DNA of 64,000 nucleotides, taken from the NCBI GenBank assembly GCA_026936335.1, contig JAPMXV010000020.1:186001-250000 (forward strand), written 5' to 3'. The notes beneath the pieces are model-generated. The model did no database searches. It was given only the letters and a program-made list of their open reading frames with translations, and was not told the DNA's origin. Made by a program: the position numbers and the translations under genes. Below are positions 1 through 11,658 of this stretch, in pieces. The stretch comes from Mantamonas sphyraenae. Lineage: Eukaryota; CRuMs; Mantamonadidae. Numbering within the stretch: the stretch's first letter is position 1; every line of letters starts with the position of its first letter.

Positions 1-1561
1 TCATGAGGTCTGGGGTGAGGCTGTCGCCCATTTTGGTGACGAGCTGGATGGCAATCTCGACCTCATCGAGGTGGTCGAGGAAGGTGTTGAATTCGTGGAA
101 CTGGCGAAAGTTGATGCGGTACTCGTTGCCGTTGAGGCGCTCCTTGATGTTGAGCATGAGGCGCGGGAGGTCACGCATGCGTGCGTAGCCGACGGTGGAG
201 CGCATAAAGTCCTGCACCGAGATGGTGCCTGTACCCTCGGGATCAAAGTGGTCAAACTCGCGCTGCAACACCTCTTCACGAAGGCCGTTGAGGAACTTGA
301 GAAAGGTGGGCAGATCCAGCTTGCCCTGGCCCTTTTCGCCAAAGAAGTGGAGCACCAGACCCGAGTTGGCCTTGAGCGTGCTGTGCATCTTGCTGTGCTT
401 GTCGCGTCGCGAGAACCCAATCATGACCTGGTTGAACTCGGTGCGATCGATGACCCCGTTGCCGTCGAGGTCAAACATACGAAAGGCAATTTCAAAGAAT
501 TGGGGCGGGGCTGGGAGGAGGAGGGTCGCGGGGAGCGGATTGGGCAACGGGTTAGTGGGTGATCGGCGGTCGGAGGGACCCCACAACTGGGGCGTGCGAC
601 AACATACTGCGCAGCAGGGTGAGGAAGAACATGTACTCGTCAAAGTCAATGAGACCGTCACCGTCGGTGTCGGCCATGGCAATGTAGGAGGTCTTGCCGG
701 TCTTGCCTTGCTGGGAAAAGGATTTCTGTGCGCGAGAGGGTCGTCAGCGCGAGTGGGGAATGCGAGCATGGCAGCGGGAGCTTGGTAGGGGGCGGGGTGC
801 ACATGTGTGTGTGTGTGTGTCGGTTGGGTGTGGCGTGGGGCACACGTACCTTGTCGAGGAGAGTGCTTGCAGTGTCGCTGTGATACTCAAACGGGGTGAT
901 GGAGCGCATAAAGTCGTCCACGGTCATGAAGTACTTGCCGCCCTTCTTCTTGCTGGCAAAGTACTCAAACACCTTTTCAAAGTTGCTGTTCTGGCGAATG
1001 CGATTCTCGTAGTTGCCTGCCACCTTGTCCTTGTAGCCCATGCTCTGCAAATGAATGGCGCGTGTGCGTGTGAGCGAGCGGGCAGCTGGGGAGGGGAATC
1101 GTGGGCAGGCGCACGAACGAGCTCTTTTAGGCGCCAGGGAAGGGAAGGGCAGGCTGGGCAGCAGTTGCACATAAGCTCAATGGATATGCAAAGAGGCACG
1201 GAGCAACGTGGAAGGCACTCACCTCCATTTCATAGGGGCCCGAGGTGGAGAGGAGCTGGGTGGCAAAGACAATTGCCGCGCCCGAGCACACGAGCGTGCG
1301 AAGGTCCAGGAGGCTGGCGAGACCCTCGTGAGAAGACTGTTGGTGCGAATGTTGCTCGTACTGACGAGTGGCCTGCCTGACTACCTGTTGGCGACCTGTC
1401 TGCTGGCCATGGTGGCCCAGGACAGGCGGCTGTGTGTGAAGGGATCGCAGGGCACGAAGGCCGCCCACGGCACGCACATGCTGAGTCTGCTGTGTCTGTA
1501 CCGTGCCTGCCGTGCGTCCCACGACCTTGCAGAGCTGCTTGCTACGTCCTCGGGCAAACAT
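1..1561 (-). CDS. MICU: MICU-type mitochondrial calcium uptake regulator (partial, runs off left edge)
   Basis: EF-hand gatekeeper of the mitochondrial calcium uniporter in the intermembrane space. Inferred exons (minus strand) are 1561-1223, 1044-850, 725-608 and 510-1, all joining in phase; the 3' end lies outside the window. The first exon begins MFARGRSKQ and is basic and Ser/Gln-rich, as expected of a mitochondrial presequence; an upstream ATG at 1612 is an alternative start. Exon 2 carries the MICU signature YENRIR, then FEYFAS and FMTVDDFMRSITPFE. Exon 3 holds a canonical EF loop (DTDGDGLIDFDE) and exon 4 a second one (DLDGNGVIDRTE) followed by the family continuation through LREEVLQREFDHFDPEGTG. 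Human MICU1 has a degenerate loop where exon 3 has a canonical one (from memory of the family). The PrsW-like gene ends 83 bp upstream on the same strand. Confidence 0.88.
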
Positions 1562-1643
1562 CCAGGTGGGAGGGAAGGGAAATGGTGGGGGTGGGAGCGC
1601 TGGAGGATTCATTGCTTGGAATCATTCAATGCCACCCTATGGC

Positions 1644-2993
1644 CTACACAAGGGTGCCGTCCAGAAGATCGCCACGCAGTTCGCTGTACTGCTTGGAGGC
1701 GTAGCGCATGCCGAGGGCGAGGACGATGACGGCGCCGAGGAAGCCAAAGAGCTCGCCATCGGAGGTGGTGGGCAGGGCGAGGAGAAAGTCGTAGGCACCG
1801 TGGATGAGGACAGGCACAGAGAGGAGCTTGACCACGCCAATGCTCTCTTTGAAAAAGTCACGGCGGGCCATGCCAACGCCAATGATGACGCCGTCGAGGG
1901 TGTGCAGAGGGACGGCCATGAGGGCGCGGAAGATGGCGACAGGCACAGTCCAGGTGACGGAGGTGCTGATGACGTAACCCACGTTCTCGAGGGTTGCAAA
2001 GCCAAGGGCCGCCGAGACGGCATAAATAACAGCGCCGATGGCGTCGTCGTACTCGGGCCTGGAGCTGATCCACTGAACGGCAAGGTACTTGGACAGCTCC
2101 TCGACGACCGCAACGATGAGGAAGTACTGCACAGCAGTGATGATGACTGTGATTGTGACGTCAGGGCAATGCAGGCGCATCCATGCAGTAGGGATATGTG
2201 TGTCAGTGGCTGGGCACAGGGGCCAAACAAAAAAGGGCGTGTGGGCGAGTTCGATGATGGGAGGGCTCACGCACTCTTGACAACGGTGGAGACGCTCTGG
2301 AGCCATTTGGGCAGCAGGAGGTCAAAGGCCATTTCGACGAGGGCGGCAGGGATGGCACAGAGGGCGCCTGTGACAAAGCAAATGACGACAAAGCGCAGCT
2401 GGGCACGAGAACGGTCGTTGCGCCAGTAGAAGAAGTACATGAGGAGGAAGCCAGGGATGATGCCAAGGACAGCCTGGAGGCCCCAGAGCGGCTGTGCAGA
2501 TGAATTGGGCGGAGTTGGCGGAGCGGAGGTTTGCGGGTAGATAGGGAGAGAGGGAGGTGTGGGCGGAGGGTGTGAGCGGCGTTGTGGTTGTTGGGGCAAC
2601 TGACGTGGTGACGGGGAAGAGAGGGGGGGAACACACATGAAGCGTCTCAAACCCGAGCAGAGTGACGGTGCCGAGAGCGAGAACAAGTACAGTGAAGAAA
2701 CAAGGCACGACGCAGTACATCTGCGTCCAGTATTCCTTGCTCATGACTGGAGGCGTCTCTTGGGCCGCGGACGAAGTTGCGCCGAGAGCAGCTGGTCGCG
2801 TCGCAGAGCCGCCCGAGCTGCCCGAGGATCCCAGGTTGAACCCAGATTCTTGGGAGTAGGCACCACGCGACGAGTCGACGAGACGGTCCGTCATGCGGAT
2901 GCCGTCTTCGAACGGGTCGTCGTCGTCGTCATAGCCCTGATCAAACATCGAGCCTCCGTCGAAGCCGCCCAGGATCACATCGTCGCGAGACAT
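1644..2993 (-). CDS. PrsW-like multi-pass intramembrane metalloprotease family protein
   Basis: Membrane protein of the PrsW/CPBP-like protease class, about 358 residues. Inferred exons are 2993-2637, 2491-2275 and 2146-1644; phases agree across both junctions. Residues 1-95 are soluble, acidic and Ser/Gly-rich (DDDDDPFEDG). About seven or eight hydrophobic segments follow. Family motifs are visible: EELSKYL (the EExxK motif), a His-containing PLHTLDG in a helix and HGAYDFLL near the C-terminus, which are the putative metal and catalytic positions. In bacteria PrsW cleaves anti-sigma factors; eukaryotic homologues are poorly characterised, so the substrate is unknown. The gene is divergent from the EVH1-PH gene, with 143 bp between start codons. 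Confidence 0.78.
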
Positions 2994-3136
2994 TTTCGGT
3001 GGTTCTGGGTGCGCAGGGTGGTTGTTGATTGTGGGGTGGGTCTGGCAGACGAACAAAGGGTGAGTGAAGTCGGTTCAGCATGTCAATTGCCTGATTCGGC
3101 TGCGCCCGAACCGGCACCAAAAACGCAGAATAGCGG
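2994..3136. promoter_or_regulatory. Shared divergent promoter region (PrsW-like / EVH1-PH)
   Basis: These 143 bp separate two divergent start codons, so both core promoters and 5'UTRs must lie here or within the genes. I see no convincing TATA box or other recognisable motif. Confidence 0.4.
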
Positions 3137-4985
3137 ATGTCCACGGCAGCGACAGTATTTCCGACATTTGCATCGAATGCAGTGGTGAACTGGCTGAACC
3201 CGACGGCGGGCACGTGGGTGCCGCAAGGTAGGTGTGCAGAGGGGTACGCATGGGCGTTTACGGGACGTGTGTTCATTCCAGTGACGCTTTTTTTGCAGCG
3301 ATTTCTGAACACGGAATCTTTCGTGCCACTGACATGGAGTTGCATGGACACCGGACACGTCAGGGTCGAGCATGTGTGTAGTGACGGTGGCAGTGGATGT
3401 GGAGACCCTGACCTGGAAACTATATGCCAGGGACGGGCAGGGCGTGGTAAGTTATTTTTGTTGAAGCGGCCTTTTTTTGCTCAGCCGGAGTTCGCGACCA
3501 GCGCAGCGTTTTCGCGCCTGGCACAGCGCATGCATGTGTGCAGGGAGAAGAGGGTGCGGTGACACGTGAGCGAGGCTGTGAAGATGCGAGGGAGCAAATT
3601 TGCGGGATGTTTGCGTGGGCTGGGCAGTGTGCAGAGGAGCTGACACGGGAGCGGTGGGCCATGTGGCAAATTTCCCTCTGCGTGGTTCGTGCTTGCTGCA
3701 ACCTCAGGGAGTGGCCGTGACGGACATCGACGCTGCGTTTCAGTATGACATGGGCAACCCGCAGTTCCACCAATTTCAGGATGCACTGAAGCATGTGTGG
3801 GGACTGTCGTTTGTCTCCAAGGAGGAGGCTGAGCGTTTCGGCGCCATGGTGACCATTGCACAAACGTGTGTGGCCAACCCGTCGCAAGCTCGCACGACTG
3901 TGGACACCATTGTGTCGCAGGTGCGTGAGGCCCTGCCAGACTCTGACGGGGTGGCGCACGAGTTTGATAGTACGCCACCCAAGCAGCAGCCGCTGCCCAA
4001 GGAAAGCACGGGCAATTCGGCAGGCGCAAGCAAACCTGTGGAAGTGGAGGCCGAGAAGGTGGTGGAGATCGCACCGGAGCCGCAGGCCCAGGCCAAGCAG
4101 AAGGAGGAGGCCCCGTTGACGTTTACGCCGCCGCCGTTGGAGGAGGAAGAGCCGCCCGCGGCAGCCAGCAGCACGACAACCACCAGCACTACGTCCACAA
4201 GCGCAAGCGACAATGCGAGCAGTACAACCAGCACAACATCGACGAGCAGCACGAGCGGAGGGCTGAGCGAAGACAACAGCGGGTCGAACAGCCCCGGGTC
4301 GGAGAGTCCTGTAGCCAGCCCTAGGGGCAGCAAGATCAACGATATTGCATCTCGCTTTGCTATGCAGGAGGAAAAGGCAAACAAGAGCAACAACCGCCTG
4401 TCCAAGAAACTGGACAAGAGTGCGTTTGCTCACCTGGAGGGAATGGGCATGATGGGCATGGGAGGACCCATGGGCGGAGGCCCCAAGGGCAAAAAGAGCA
4501 ACCTTTCGCGTACAGAGAGCATGGACAGCGAGGACAGCCTCGGGGAGGCGTCGTTCGATGAGGTGCGCAAGCAAGGCGTGCTGATGAAGATGGGCAAGAA
4601 CGTGTTTTCCAAGTGGAAGCAGCGCTTCTGTGTGCTGACCGACTACGAACTGAGGTACTTTGAGCGCGAGGGAGACACAGAGATGCTGGGCAAGATCCCG
4701 CTGAGCACCGCCGAGTTTTCCGTGGACACAGAGACAGACAAGAAGAACTGCTTCAAGGTGAGCGCTTCGAGCAAGGACTACTTTTTCTACGCCAGCTCTG
4801 CAGTGGAGCGTGGCGCGTGGCTGAACGAAATCGAAAGCTGCAAGACACGTGTGGCCAACGCGTCGTCGGGTGGAGGGAGCAAGAAGAAGAGCAGCGGTGG
4901 CAACAAGCAGTGGCGCAACACATACGACGCCATGGGCTTGAGTGAGGAGGACATGAGCAAGCTCAACAGCGGGTTGAAGAAGTGA
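3137..4985 (+). CDS. EVH1 (WH1)-PH domain adaptor protein
   Basis: Predicted cytoskeletal or signalling adaptor of about 477 residues. Inferred exons are 3137-3227, 3382-3446 and 3708-4985. The acceptor of exon 2 (TGTGTAG at 3376-3381) was chosen because only it continues an EVH1 domain in frame. Residues 1 to about 108 are EVH1: NWLNPTAGTWVP, then DVETLTWKLYARDG, then PQFHQFQDALKHVWGLSF, close to the Ena/VASP-Homer-SPRED type that binds proline-rich ligands. Residues about 110-335 are a low-complexity Pro/Glu then Ser/Thr linker and a Gly/Met patch. Residues about 340-432 form a PH domain (GVLMKMGKNVFSKWKQRF ... RGAWLNEIE), predicted to bind phosphoinositides or proteins. No EVH2 tetramerisation segment is obvious. 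Upstream Ser/Thr repeats may make the linker length variable. Confidence 0.82.
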
Positions 4986-5069
4986 TGAGGCAGGCGTGGG
5001 GGGGTGTGTTGTGTGGCGCTACGGAAGCCACCGGAATCCCCACAAAGGAAAACCACATTCAAATTCATC

Positions 5070-6933
5070 ATGAGCGTTGAGATCTACACTTACCCCAACT
5101 CCATCCGCACGGCCAAGGCTGCCATCACTGCCCTGTACAACGGCGTGAACATCAGCTACCCCGAGTTCAAGATGGGTGTGGACAACAAGTCCAAGGTACG
5201 TGTGTTACACTTTGCCATTCTGGGGACGCATGTGCGGCATGCAGACTGGCGTCGTCCACACATAGGCCTCCACCTGTGCGGTGTGCGGTCGTGACAACCG
5301 CACAGAGAGAGAGAGAGAGAGGAGTTGCAAAAATCCTGCGAAATTGTGTTTGCTGACGCCTTCCGCGCTGGGCGCTGTTGGGTCCGCTTTCTCGCGCACG
5401 TGTATACCCACAGGACTTTCTGTCGTGGAACCCGTTCGGCAAGGTGCCCACCGCCATGACCAAGGACGGACCTCTGTTCGAGTCGACCGCCATCATGAAG
5501 TACGGTACGTTTAGAGGGAGTTTGCGCGCATGCAGAAACGAGGGATTTTCCCGTGTGGCCTGGGCACAGCGACAGGGACGCACACACGAGAGAGACTGAC
5601 CCACATTTGCACCCGCAGTGGCTTCCGTCGGTGAGGATGTCGGTCTCAACGGCAAGGACGAGTACGAGCAGGCCAGCATCGACCAGTGGCTGTGCTTCGT
5701 GGACGGCGACCTGCGTTTGCCGGGCTCGGCCTGGATCAACCCGATCCTGGGCTACGCCGCCCCGAACAAGGAGGCCACCGCCGCCGCTCAGGAGGACATC
5801 AAGAAGCTGCTGCAGGGCCTGAACAAGTACCTGCAGTTCCGCACCTACCTGGTGGGCGACCGCGTGACGCTGGCCGACATCGCCATGGTGTGCAGCCTGT
5901 CCACCATGTACCGTCTGGTGCTCGACACCAAGTTCCGCAAGAACTTCAAGAACGTCAACCGCTACTTTGAGCTGATCGCCAACCAGAAGAACGTGGTGGC
6001 TGTGCTGGGCGAGCCCGTGATGTGCGAGAAGATGGCCGTGGCTGCCGAGCCCAAGAAGGAGGAGAGCTCCCAGTCGCAGGAGGAGGCCCCCAAGAAGGAG
6101 AAGAAGGGCAAGAACCCGCTGGATCTGCTGCCGGAGTCGAGCTTTGTGCTGGACGACTTTAAGCGTCTGTACCAGAACAAGAGCAACACCCGCAAGGACG
6201 TGCTGCCCACCTTCTGGGAGACCTTTGACGCCGAGGGATACTCGCTGTACCACATCGAGTACGACGACCCGGCTGCCCTCGAGGGCCAGGCCGACTTCCA
6301 GGTGGCCAACCTGGTCAACGGCTTCTTCCAGGTGAGTTTTCTTTTTTCCGCCCCGCTTGCGACGACGACGACGACGACGACTGAGCTTTTCCCCTTGTTC
6401 CCATTTTCCCTTTTCTTCTGTGCTGCTGTTGTTGCTGGTGTGCGCGCCGTGTCGTCCGGCCATGAGGATCGATATAGTTATCCCTGTCTGAAGATTTAAC
6501 TTTTCATTTTCTAAAAATGTGGAAGCCTACAACTATGCTGAGCCAGCAAGCAGCCGCCGCAGCAGAAGCAACAGCAGCAGCAGCACGCGAGCGAGTGCGG
6601 TGATCTGTGGTGTCTTTGTGCCTCGCGGAAAGCTCACACATAACCCTCCCCGGGCAAACACAAACGCAGCGTCTGGACCGCCTGCGCAAGTACGGCTTTG
6701 GCATCATGCTGATCTTTGGCGAGAAGAAGAAGCACACCCTGTCCGGTGTGTGGATCTTCCGCGGTGACGGCATCCCGGCCGAGATGTCCACTTGCGACGA
6801 CAGCGAGCTGTACATCTTCAAGCGCCTGAACCCGCAGGACGACGCCGACAAGGAGCTGTTCAGCGACTACATGGCCTGGGACGGAAACCTCGGTGGCCGT
6901 GGCGAGGCTCTGGACGGCAAGGTGTTTGTCTAA
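5070..6933 (+). CDS. EEF1G: Translation elongation factor eEF1B gamma subunit
   Basis: Structural subunit of the eEF1B guanine-nucleotide exchange complex that recharges eEF1A, cytosolic. Inferred exons are 5070-5195, 5414-5504, 5619-6331 and 6670-6933, giving about 397 residues, close to the usual size. Residues 1-72 are a GST-like N-domain (VEIYTYPNS ... WNPFGKVP) and about 80-200 the GST C-domain (ASIDQWLCFVDGDL, VGDRVTLADIAM). A Lys/Glu linker follows (about 215-245), then the conserved EF1G C-domain (LDDFKRLYQNKS, GVWIFRG, near the end SDYMAWDGNLGG). Codon use is strongly biased to C/G-ending codons, as expected for a highly expressed gene. The last intron (6332-6669) is 338 bp, longer than most here, and holds a (CGA)n-like run and pyrimidine-rich tracts but no ORF I can support. 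Confidence 0.95.
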
Positions 6934-7064
6934 GTTGCTGGAAACAACAAAAACCCGCTGCGTGAGGCCAGCGGATCCCGTGCTGGTTCTCTCCAGTGCA
7001 TTTCCCAAAACGAATTCTCTCTCTGCATTGGTGTTTGTGTTTGCTGTGTGTCTTGTCCAGGAGG

Positions 7065-9775
7065 TCACCTGCTGTTGCTGCTGCTGGTGCTGGATGTGGC
7101 TGCGAGGTGGAGAGCGAGGGTGCCGCGTGTGACGACGCCCGAGTCGCTCCGAGTCCGTGTGGACGGCCCAAGCCTGGCAATGGGTTTGAGCCCCACAGGT
7201 GCGACGCCGGGAGTGACAAAGGGCTGGCTGGCGCGTTGCAGATCCAGAAGAATGTCGTCGGGAGTGGCCGGTGCAAACTGTCGTGGTTTGGATGGTGGTG
7301 GCGTGCTGCCTACGGGTGGATGGTTGATGACACGCACGTCGTCGTCCTCATCCGTCTCTTCACCATCCAACTCCTCGTCGCTGTCCCGTCGCGGATGTTG
7401 CTGTGGCCGTCGTTGCTGCTGCTCGTCCTCTGTGTCTGTGCTGGCTCGTGGCGACTTTCCCAACCGTTGCAGCACCTTGCGCTTTGTTGTGGGCGTGTGT
7501 GCAGGCGACTGGCTGCCCGACGCTACGCTGCTGGGCGAGCCTGTGCGCGCTGCATTGACCAGGGCGAGCGCAGCGGTGGCTGACGTGTTGGCCACCAGTT
7601 GCGGGCGTGTGGGCGTTCGTGGCGTATCAATGGTAGTGTTGCCTGTGGGTGTCGAGGTGCGCGAGGCAGTGGGTGTCGAGGTGCGCGGGGTGGTTGCAAC
7701 CGACTTTGCCGGATCGCGGGTGGCCGAGGCTGGCTGACTGTGTGCGCCTGCACCCAGATGTTCCACATCGTGCTTGCCAGCGGGCGTGGCATGGCCAGGC
7801 AGCTTCACGTACCAGGTGCTGGTGTCCACACGGCCAGTCGCATCGAGGTAGTGGAGGACGGCCATGGCTACCAAAAGGAGTGCCCAGAGAATGTACATGG
7901 CGGTTTGGGCGGGTTCCTTGGATTGGGGTTGGTCCACGATGGCAATGCCCATGAGGGAGGCCAGGGCACTGGCAAACTGTGCAGTGGCACGCCAGTAGTC
8001 CCAGATGGATTGCGAAGGCCGTGTGAGCGCACAGTAGACGGCCAGCACAAGCAGGAAGCAGAACTGGATGCACATGCGCGCCAATGGGTAGTTGTTGAGC
8101 AGCCAGGAAAACACAGTGATGACAAAGCCCAGGTTGTTGCTAAGCAGGTGGAAACTAGGCGTCCAGCGGATGTCCAGCTCCATGTCGCGCTCTTCCCACA
8201 GTGGCGTGCCCAACACGGCCATGGGATAGTACAGAGCCAACGTTAGCAGGCCAAACCAGACCATGGCAAAGTGGGAGGCATCCCAACAGGCCACAGCAGG
8301 GTCGCGGTACAAGACGGCTGTGTTGCCGGCCGCTGAATAGTTGCAGAAGAGCACCGAGACCATTTGGTTGATGAGAGGCACGTACAAAAGGCTGGAGACA
8401 CCGGACAGGTACTCCAGGGCATTGAAGTGGACGTCGATGCCTCGCAGAGATAGCCACCCCTGCCATCGGGGAGCCTCGAGGAGGAGCCGCATGACGACCG
8501 AGATGACGACCGAGAGGGCAAACAGCACAGCAGGCTGGCGCAAGTTGAATTGCAGAGAGGTGAACGTGGCACGGAGCCAGGGATGCCAGGGCACAGTGGG
8601 GGTGTTGAAGGAAAAGGCGCTGAGCTGGACAAACTCCCAAAAGATGGAAAAAATGGTGAGGTAGTTTGCTGTGTTGCGTCGAATGTGGGAGGAGGAGGGT
8701 GTGCTCGTGGCTTGTGAGCGCACGCCGCAGTACGTGGTCAAGCCCAGCAGGAGGGCGAGGATGAGCACGAGGACGGTGTCGACGGCCGCTCCGCCGTCAC
8801 CGAGAGATGGATAGTCGCCGTTGGCCACGGCCCCACCAACGCCCATGACCACAATGACCAGCACCAGGAGTAGGACATCGATGGCCCACTGGATCTGTCG
8901 CGGGATAGGTTCGTTGAGAAACCAGAGTGGTACGGAGAGGGAGCCCACAAGCGGGTTGTGTGCAATGTCCATAAACTGCACACGCAGACACAGTAGCGTG
9001 GGTGGGCAGAGTGAGCCAGGATGCACGTGAGGGATTGCGGGAGGGAGGCCGGGCGCGGTTGAAACGTTACCTGCAAACGCTGCAAAAGGCCAATCTCCGG
9101 GATGAGTGAGGAGAGGCGGTTGGAACTGACGTCGAGGAGACGCAGACGTTCCATGCCCGACACTGTGGTGGGCAGAGTGGTGAGCTGGTTGTTGTTGGCG
9201 CGGAGGACCTCAAGTTTGTCCAAGCGGCCGATTTCCCGCGGTAGCTGTGGACAAGGATGGGCCGCAGGAGAGGGCGGGTGCACACAGGGTGAGCGGAAAG
9301 GGTGCAGAAACGAGGGGTTGGGGCATTGGGCGTTCTGGGGTCAAACTCACAAGAGTCAGCTGGTTGTAGCCGAGGTCGAGGTGCTTGAGGCTGACCAACG
9401 CGCCAATCTCGGCGGGCAGAAAGAGAAGGCCATTGTGGCTGACGTCGAGGGTGTGCAGGTTTGTGAGGGCACCCAGCTCGGGTGGAAGGCTCATGAGTTT
9501 GAGGGCACGGCATTGCAGAGTCTCCAGCTGGACGAGATTGCCTGCAACGGGGAAGGGGTTAGCACTGACACAACCAAGACACGGGGAGGCCTGGGGGCAC
9601 ACGAACCGATGACGGGATCGAGCTCAGTAAGCATGTTTTCGTTCAGGTCGAGCTCTTTGAGGTGTGTGAGCGTACCCAGCGATGCAGGCAGCTCTGTGAG
9701 AGCAATGAGGCCGGCTTTGAGCGAGCGCGCCTGGTCTTCACGACACTCGCGGATGGCCTCTTCAAAGAGCTCCAT
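7065..9775 (-). CDS. LRR-containing multi-pass membrane protein
   Basis: Predicted 814-residue protein of unknown role. Inferred exons are 9775-9607, 9541-9351, 9244-9071 and 8975-7065; every junction keeps phase, and the first two introns fall within the LRR array. Residues 1 to about 178 hold roughly six leucine-rich repeats of the short SDS22/Shoc2-like type (LTHLKELDLNEN, LTNLHTLDVSHN, LVSLKHLDLGYNQL, LDKLEVLRANNNQL). They are followed by about nine hydrophobic helices between residues 185 and 520, and a polar Ser/Thr/Pro-rich cytosolic-looking tail with an acidic cluster (SDEELDGEETDEDDD). There is no N-terminal signal peptide, so the LRR end is probably cytosolic. Volume-regulated channel subunits (LRRC8) also join LRRs to membrane helices but in the opposite order, and I see no homology. 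Confidence 0.75.
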
Positions 9776-9865
9776 GGGGTTGCGCTGTCCGAGGCAGGGC
9801 AACGAGGAGCACAACCAACTTTTACAGACAAGCACACATCCACACTCACCGGCGCCACAAACATC
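9776..9865. promoter_or_regulatory. Shared divergent promoter region (LRR membrane protein / COX19)
   Basis: Ninety bp separate the two start codons. The interval holds AACTTTTACAG and CA-rich sequence but no TATA box I would defend. Confidence 0.35.
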
Positions 9866-10228
9866 ATGAACCAAGCACGCAGTAGTTCGATCCAGGCGCC
9901 GAATCCGCCGCAGAAAGGGTCGTTCCCGTTGGATCACGACGGCGAGTGCACCGAATCGATGGCGCAGTACATGGAATGTCTGCAACAGCACAGCAACAAG
10001 ATTGTGGAGTGCAAGAGCCTGGCCAAGGTGTATCTGGAGTGCAGAATGAAGCGGTGAGTTCAAGCGGTGCGGCGGAAAGGAGTCGGACGAATTTCGCGTG
10101 CGGCGCACACGACTCACATGCCTGCGCTACACAGAGGTCTGATGATGGAAGAGCCCATGAGCAACCTGGGCTTCCAGGAGGAAGAGGGTGGCGAGGACAC
10201 AGACGGGAAACAGGAGAGGCAGGAGTGA
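9866..10228 (+). CDS. COX19: Cytochrome c oxidase assembly protein Cox19
   Basis: Small twin-CX9C protein of the mitochondrial intermembrane space, required for copper-dependent cytochrome c oxidase assembly. Exons 9866-10053 and 10135-10228 encode 93 residues, the usual family length. Visible signatures: PPQKGSFPLDHDGEC, a first CX9C (CTESMAQYMEC) and a second (CKSLAKVYLEC), then RMKRGLMMEEPMSNLGF, the typical Cox19 ending. The phase-2 intron interrupts just after the second CX9C motif. The ATG follows a short CA-rich leader, and the next gene begins 36 bp after the stop. Confidence 0.93.
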
Positions 10229-10263
10229 GACGAGCGCGCGCGGCTGGGCAGGCAAACTACAGC

Positions 10264-11537
10264 ATGGACGTGGAGCTGCTGAGCAATGCGAGGAGGCTGC
10301 GGCAGGAGGCATTGGATGTAAATGAAGCGTTGAGAACGACAGAGGCAGGGGCAGTGAGCCAGGTGGATTTGCGGCGCTCGGCTCTTGCGGACGAGGAGCG
10401 GAGCAAGCTGCAGGAGCTGGAGATGCTGGAGGGGGAGATTGCAGACATGAAGAAGCAGTTGCGGGAGTTGGAAAAGGCACAGGCACAGTCAAAGAAGCTG
10501 GGCAGCTCGGTAGAGTGGGTTGTACAGCGTGGACGTGTGGACGTGTGGTGGATTGTGGATTGGCGCGCGCGTTGCTGACACGTCGGGCGCACGCAGAGAG
10601 CACCTGGACGTGGCGTCGAAGCAGATGTACAACACGATGTTGGCAGATGATGATGCTCTGTTTTCACAGGCGCAGGAAGACGAGATCCTGCAACAGGTGG
10701 GTTGCAGAACGGGGTGCCGATTTGGGTGATGGCGGGAAAGCGCGGGAAGCGTCTGGATTTTTTGTGTGTGGATGGGGCTGACACACGGCACGGGGTGTTT
10801 TGCACGGTGTGTGTTGCGTGTTGCAGATTGGTGAGCAGAGGGCGTTGGGCATTGAGATTACACGTGCACACCAGCACGTGCTGAGTGGCAAGGAGCAGGA
10901 ACAGATCGACGTGCCCACAACGAGGCGTGCGCGGAACCGTGGAAGGGGCAAGGCAAGGACGACAAGTGTGCGTAGGTACAAGGTGGAAGGGCACAGCTGG
11001 GGCAACACATTCGGAATGGAGTTTCTGGTAAAGGAAAGCAGTGAGCTGACGGTGTTTGGGCTGGAGGTGGAGGTGTGCGAGGCTCTGCAGGAGCCGTTGA
11101 GGCCGTTTGTGGCCAAGTGTGAGAAAGACAATTCGGTGCAGGGCTTCCTGAGTGGGCTGGCCGGCTATTGCAACGTGGCGGCGCGGCGGCAAGGAGTGTA
11201 CAGAGCGTTTGCGCAGGAGTATGGCCAGGAGGTGGAGTACGTGGAGAGTGTGGCGTGCACACAGATGACGTATATGGATGGCACGCAAGGGGTGGGTTTG
11301 ACCATGGACTGGACGGCAGAGTGGAACGAGGAGAGCAACGGGTGGGACGAGGTCGTGGACTGCTGGATGGTGAGCACAGAAACGTACCAGGCCCAAGTGG
11401 GGCAGAGGCTGATGGAGCAGCTGAGCGCAGGCTGGAACCAGATGTTTAGGGATGTGATGGTCCAGTGTGAGGGCGATGTGTTGACCGCGCTTCGCTTCCT
11501 TGTGGAGAGTGTGCGTGGTGAACGGTTCGATGAATGA
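10264..11537 (+). CDS. Coiled-coil protein of unknown function (possible kinetochore-type fold)
   Basis: Not recognised with certainty. Inferred exons 10264-10514, 10597-10696 and 10827-11537 give about 353 residues; the first donor (GTGGGT at 10515) was preferred over the nearer GTAGAG because only it keeps frame. Residues 1-100 form a strong coiled coil rich in Glu, Leu, Lys and Gln (EERSKLQELEMLEGEIADMK). A basic patch (TTRRARNRGRGKARTTSVRR) separates it from a compact Trp-rich globular C-half (TMDWTAEWNEESNGWDEVVD). Coiled coil followed by a globular end is the layout of RWD-type kinetochore subunits such as CENP-P and CENP-O, but no signature confirms this. It starts 36 bp after COX19. 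Confidence 0.6.
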
Positions 11538-11658
11538 GGGAGGAGAAATGAAAGGAAGAGTGTGTTTTGGGATGCGAATCATGTTGAGAGTGGGTGGAGA
11601 CAGACAGAGGACGGGAGGTCGGACGCGGAGGCCACCAAACAAAAAAACAACAGCCAAC

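Noticed and set aside
10827-11537. Firm assignment of the coiled-coil protein as CENP-P
   Set aside because: Only the layout agrees; no diagnostic motif could be seen by eye, so it is kept as unknown.
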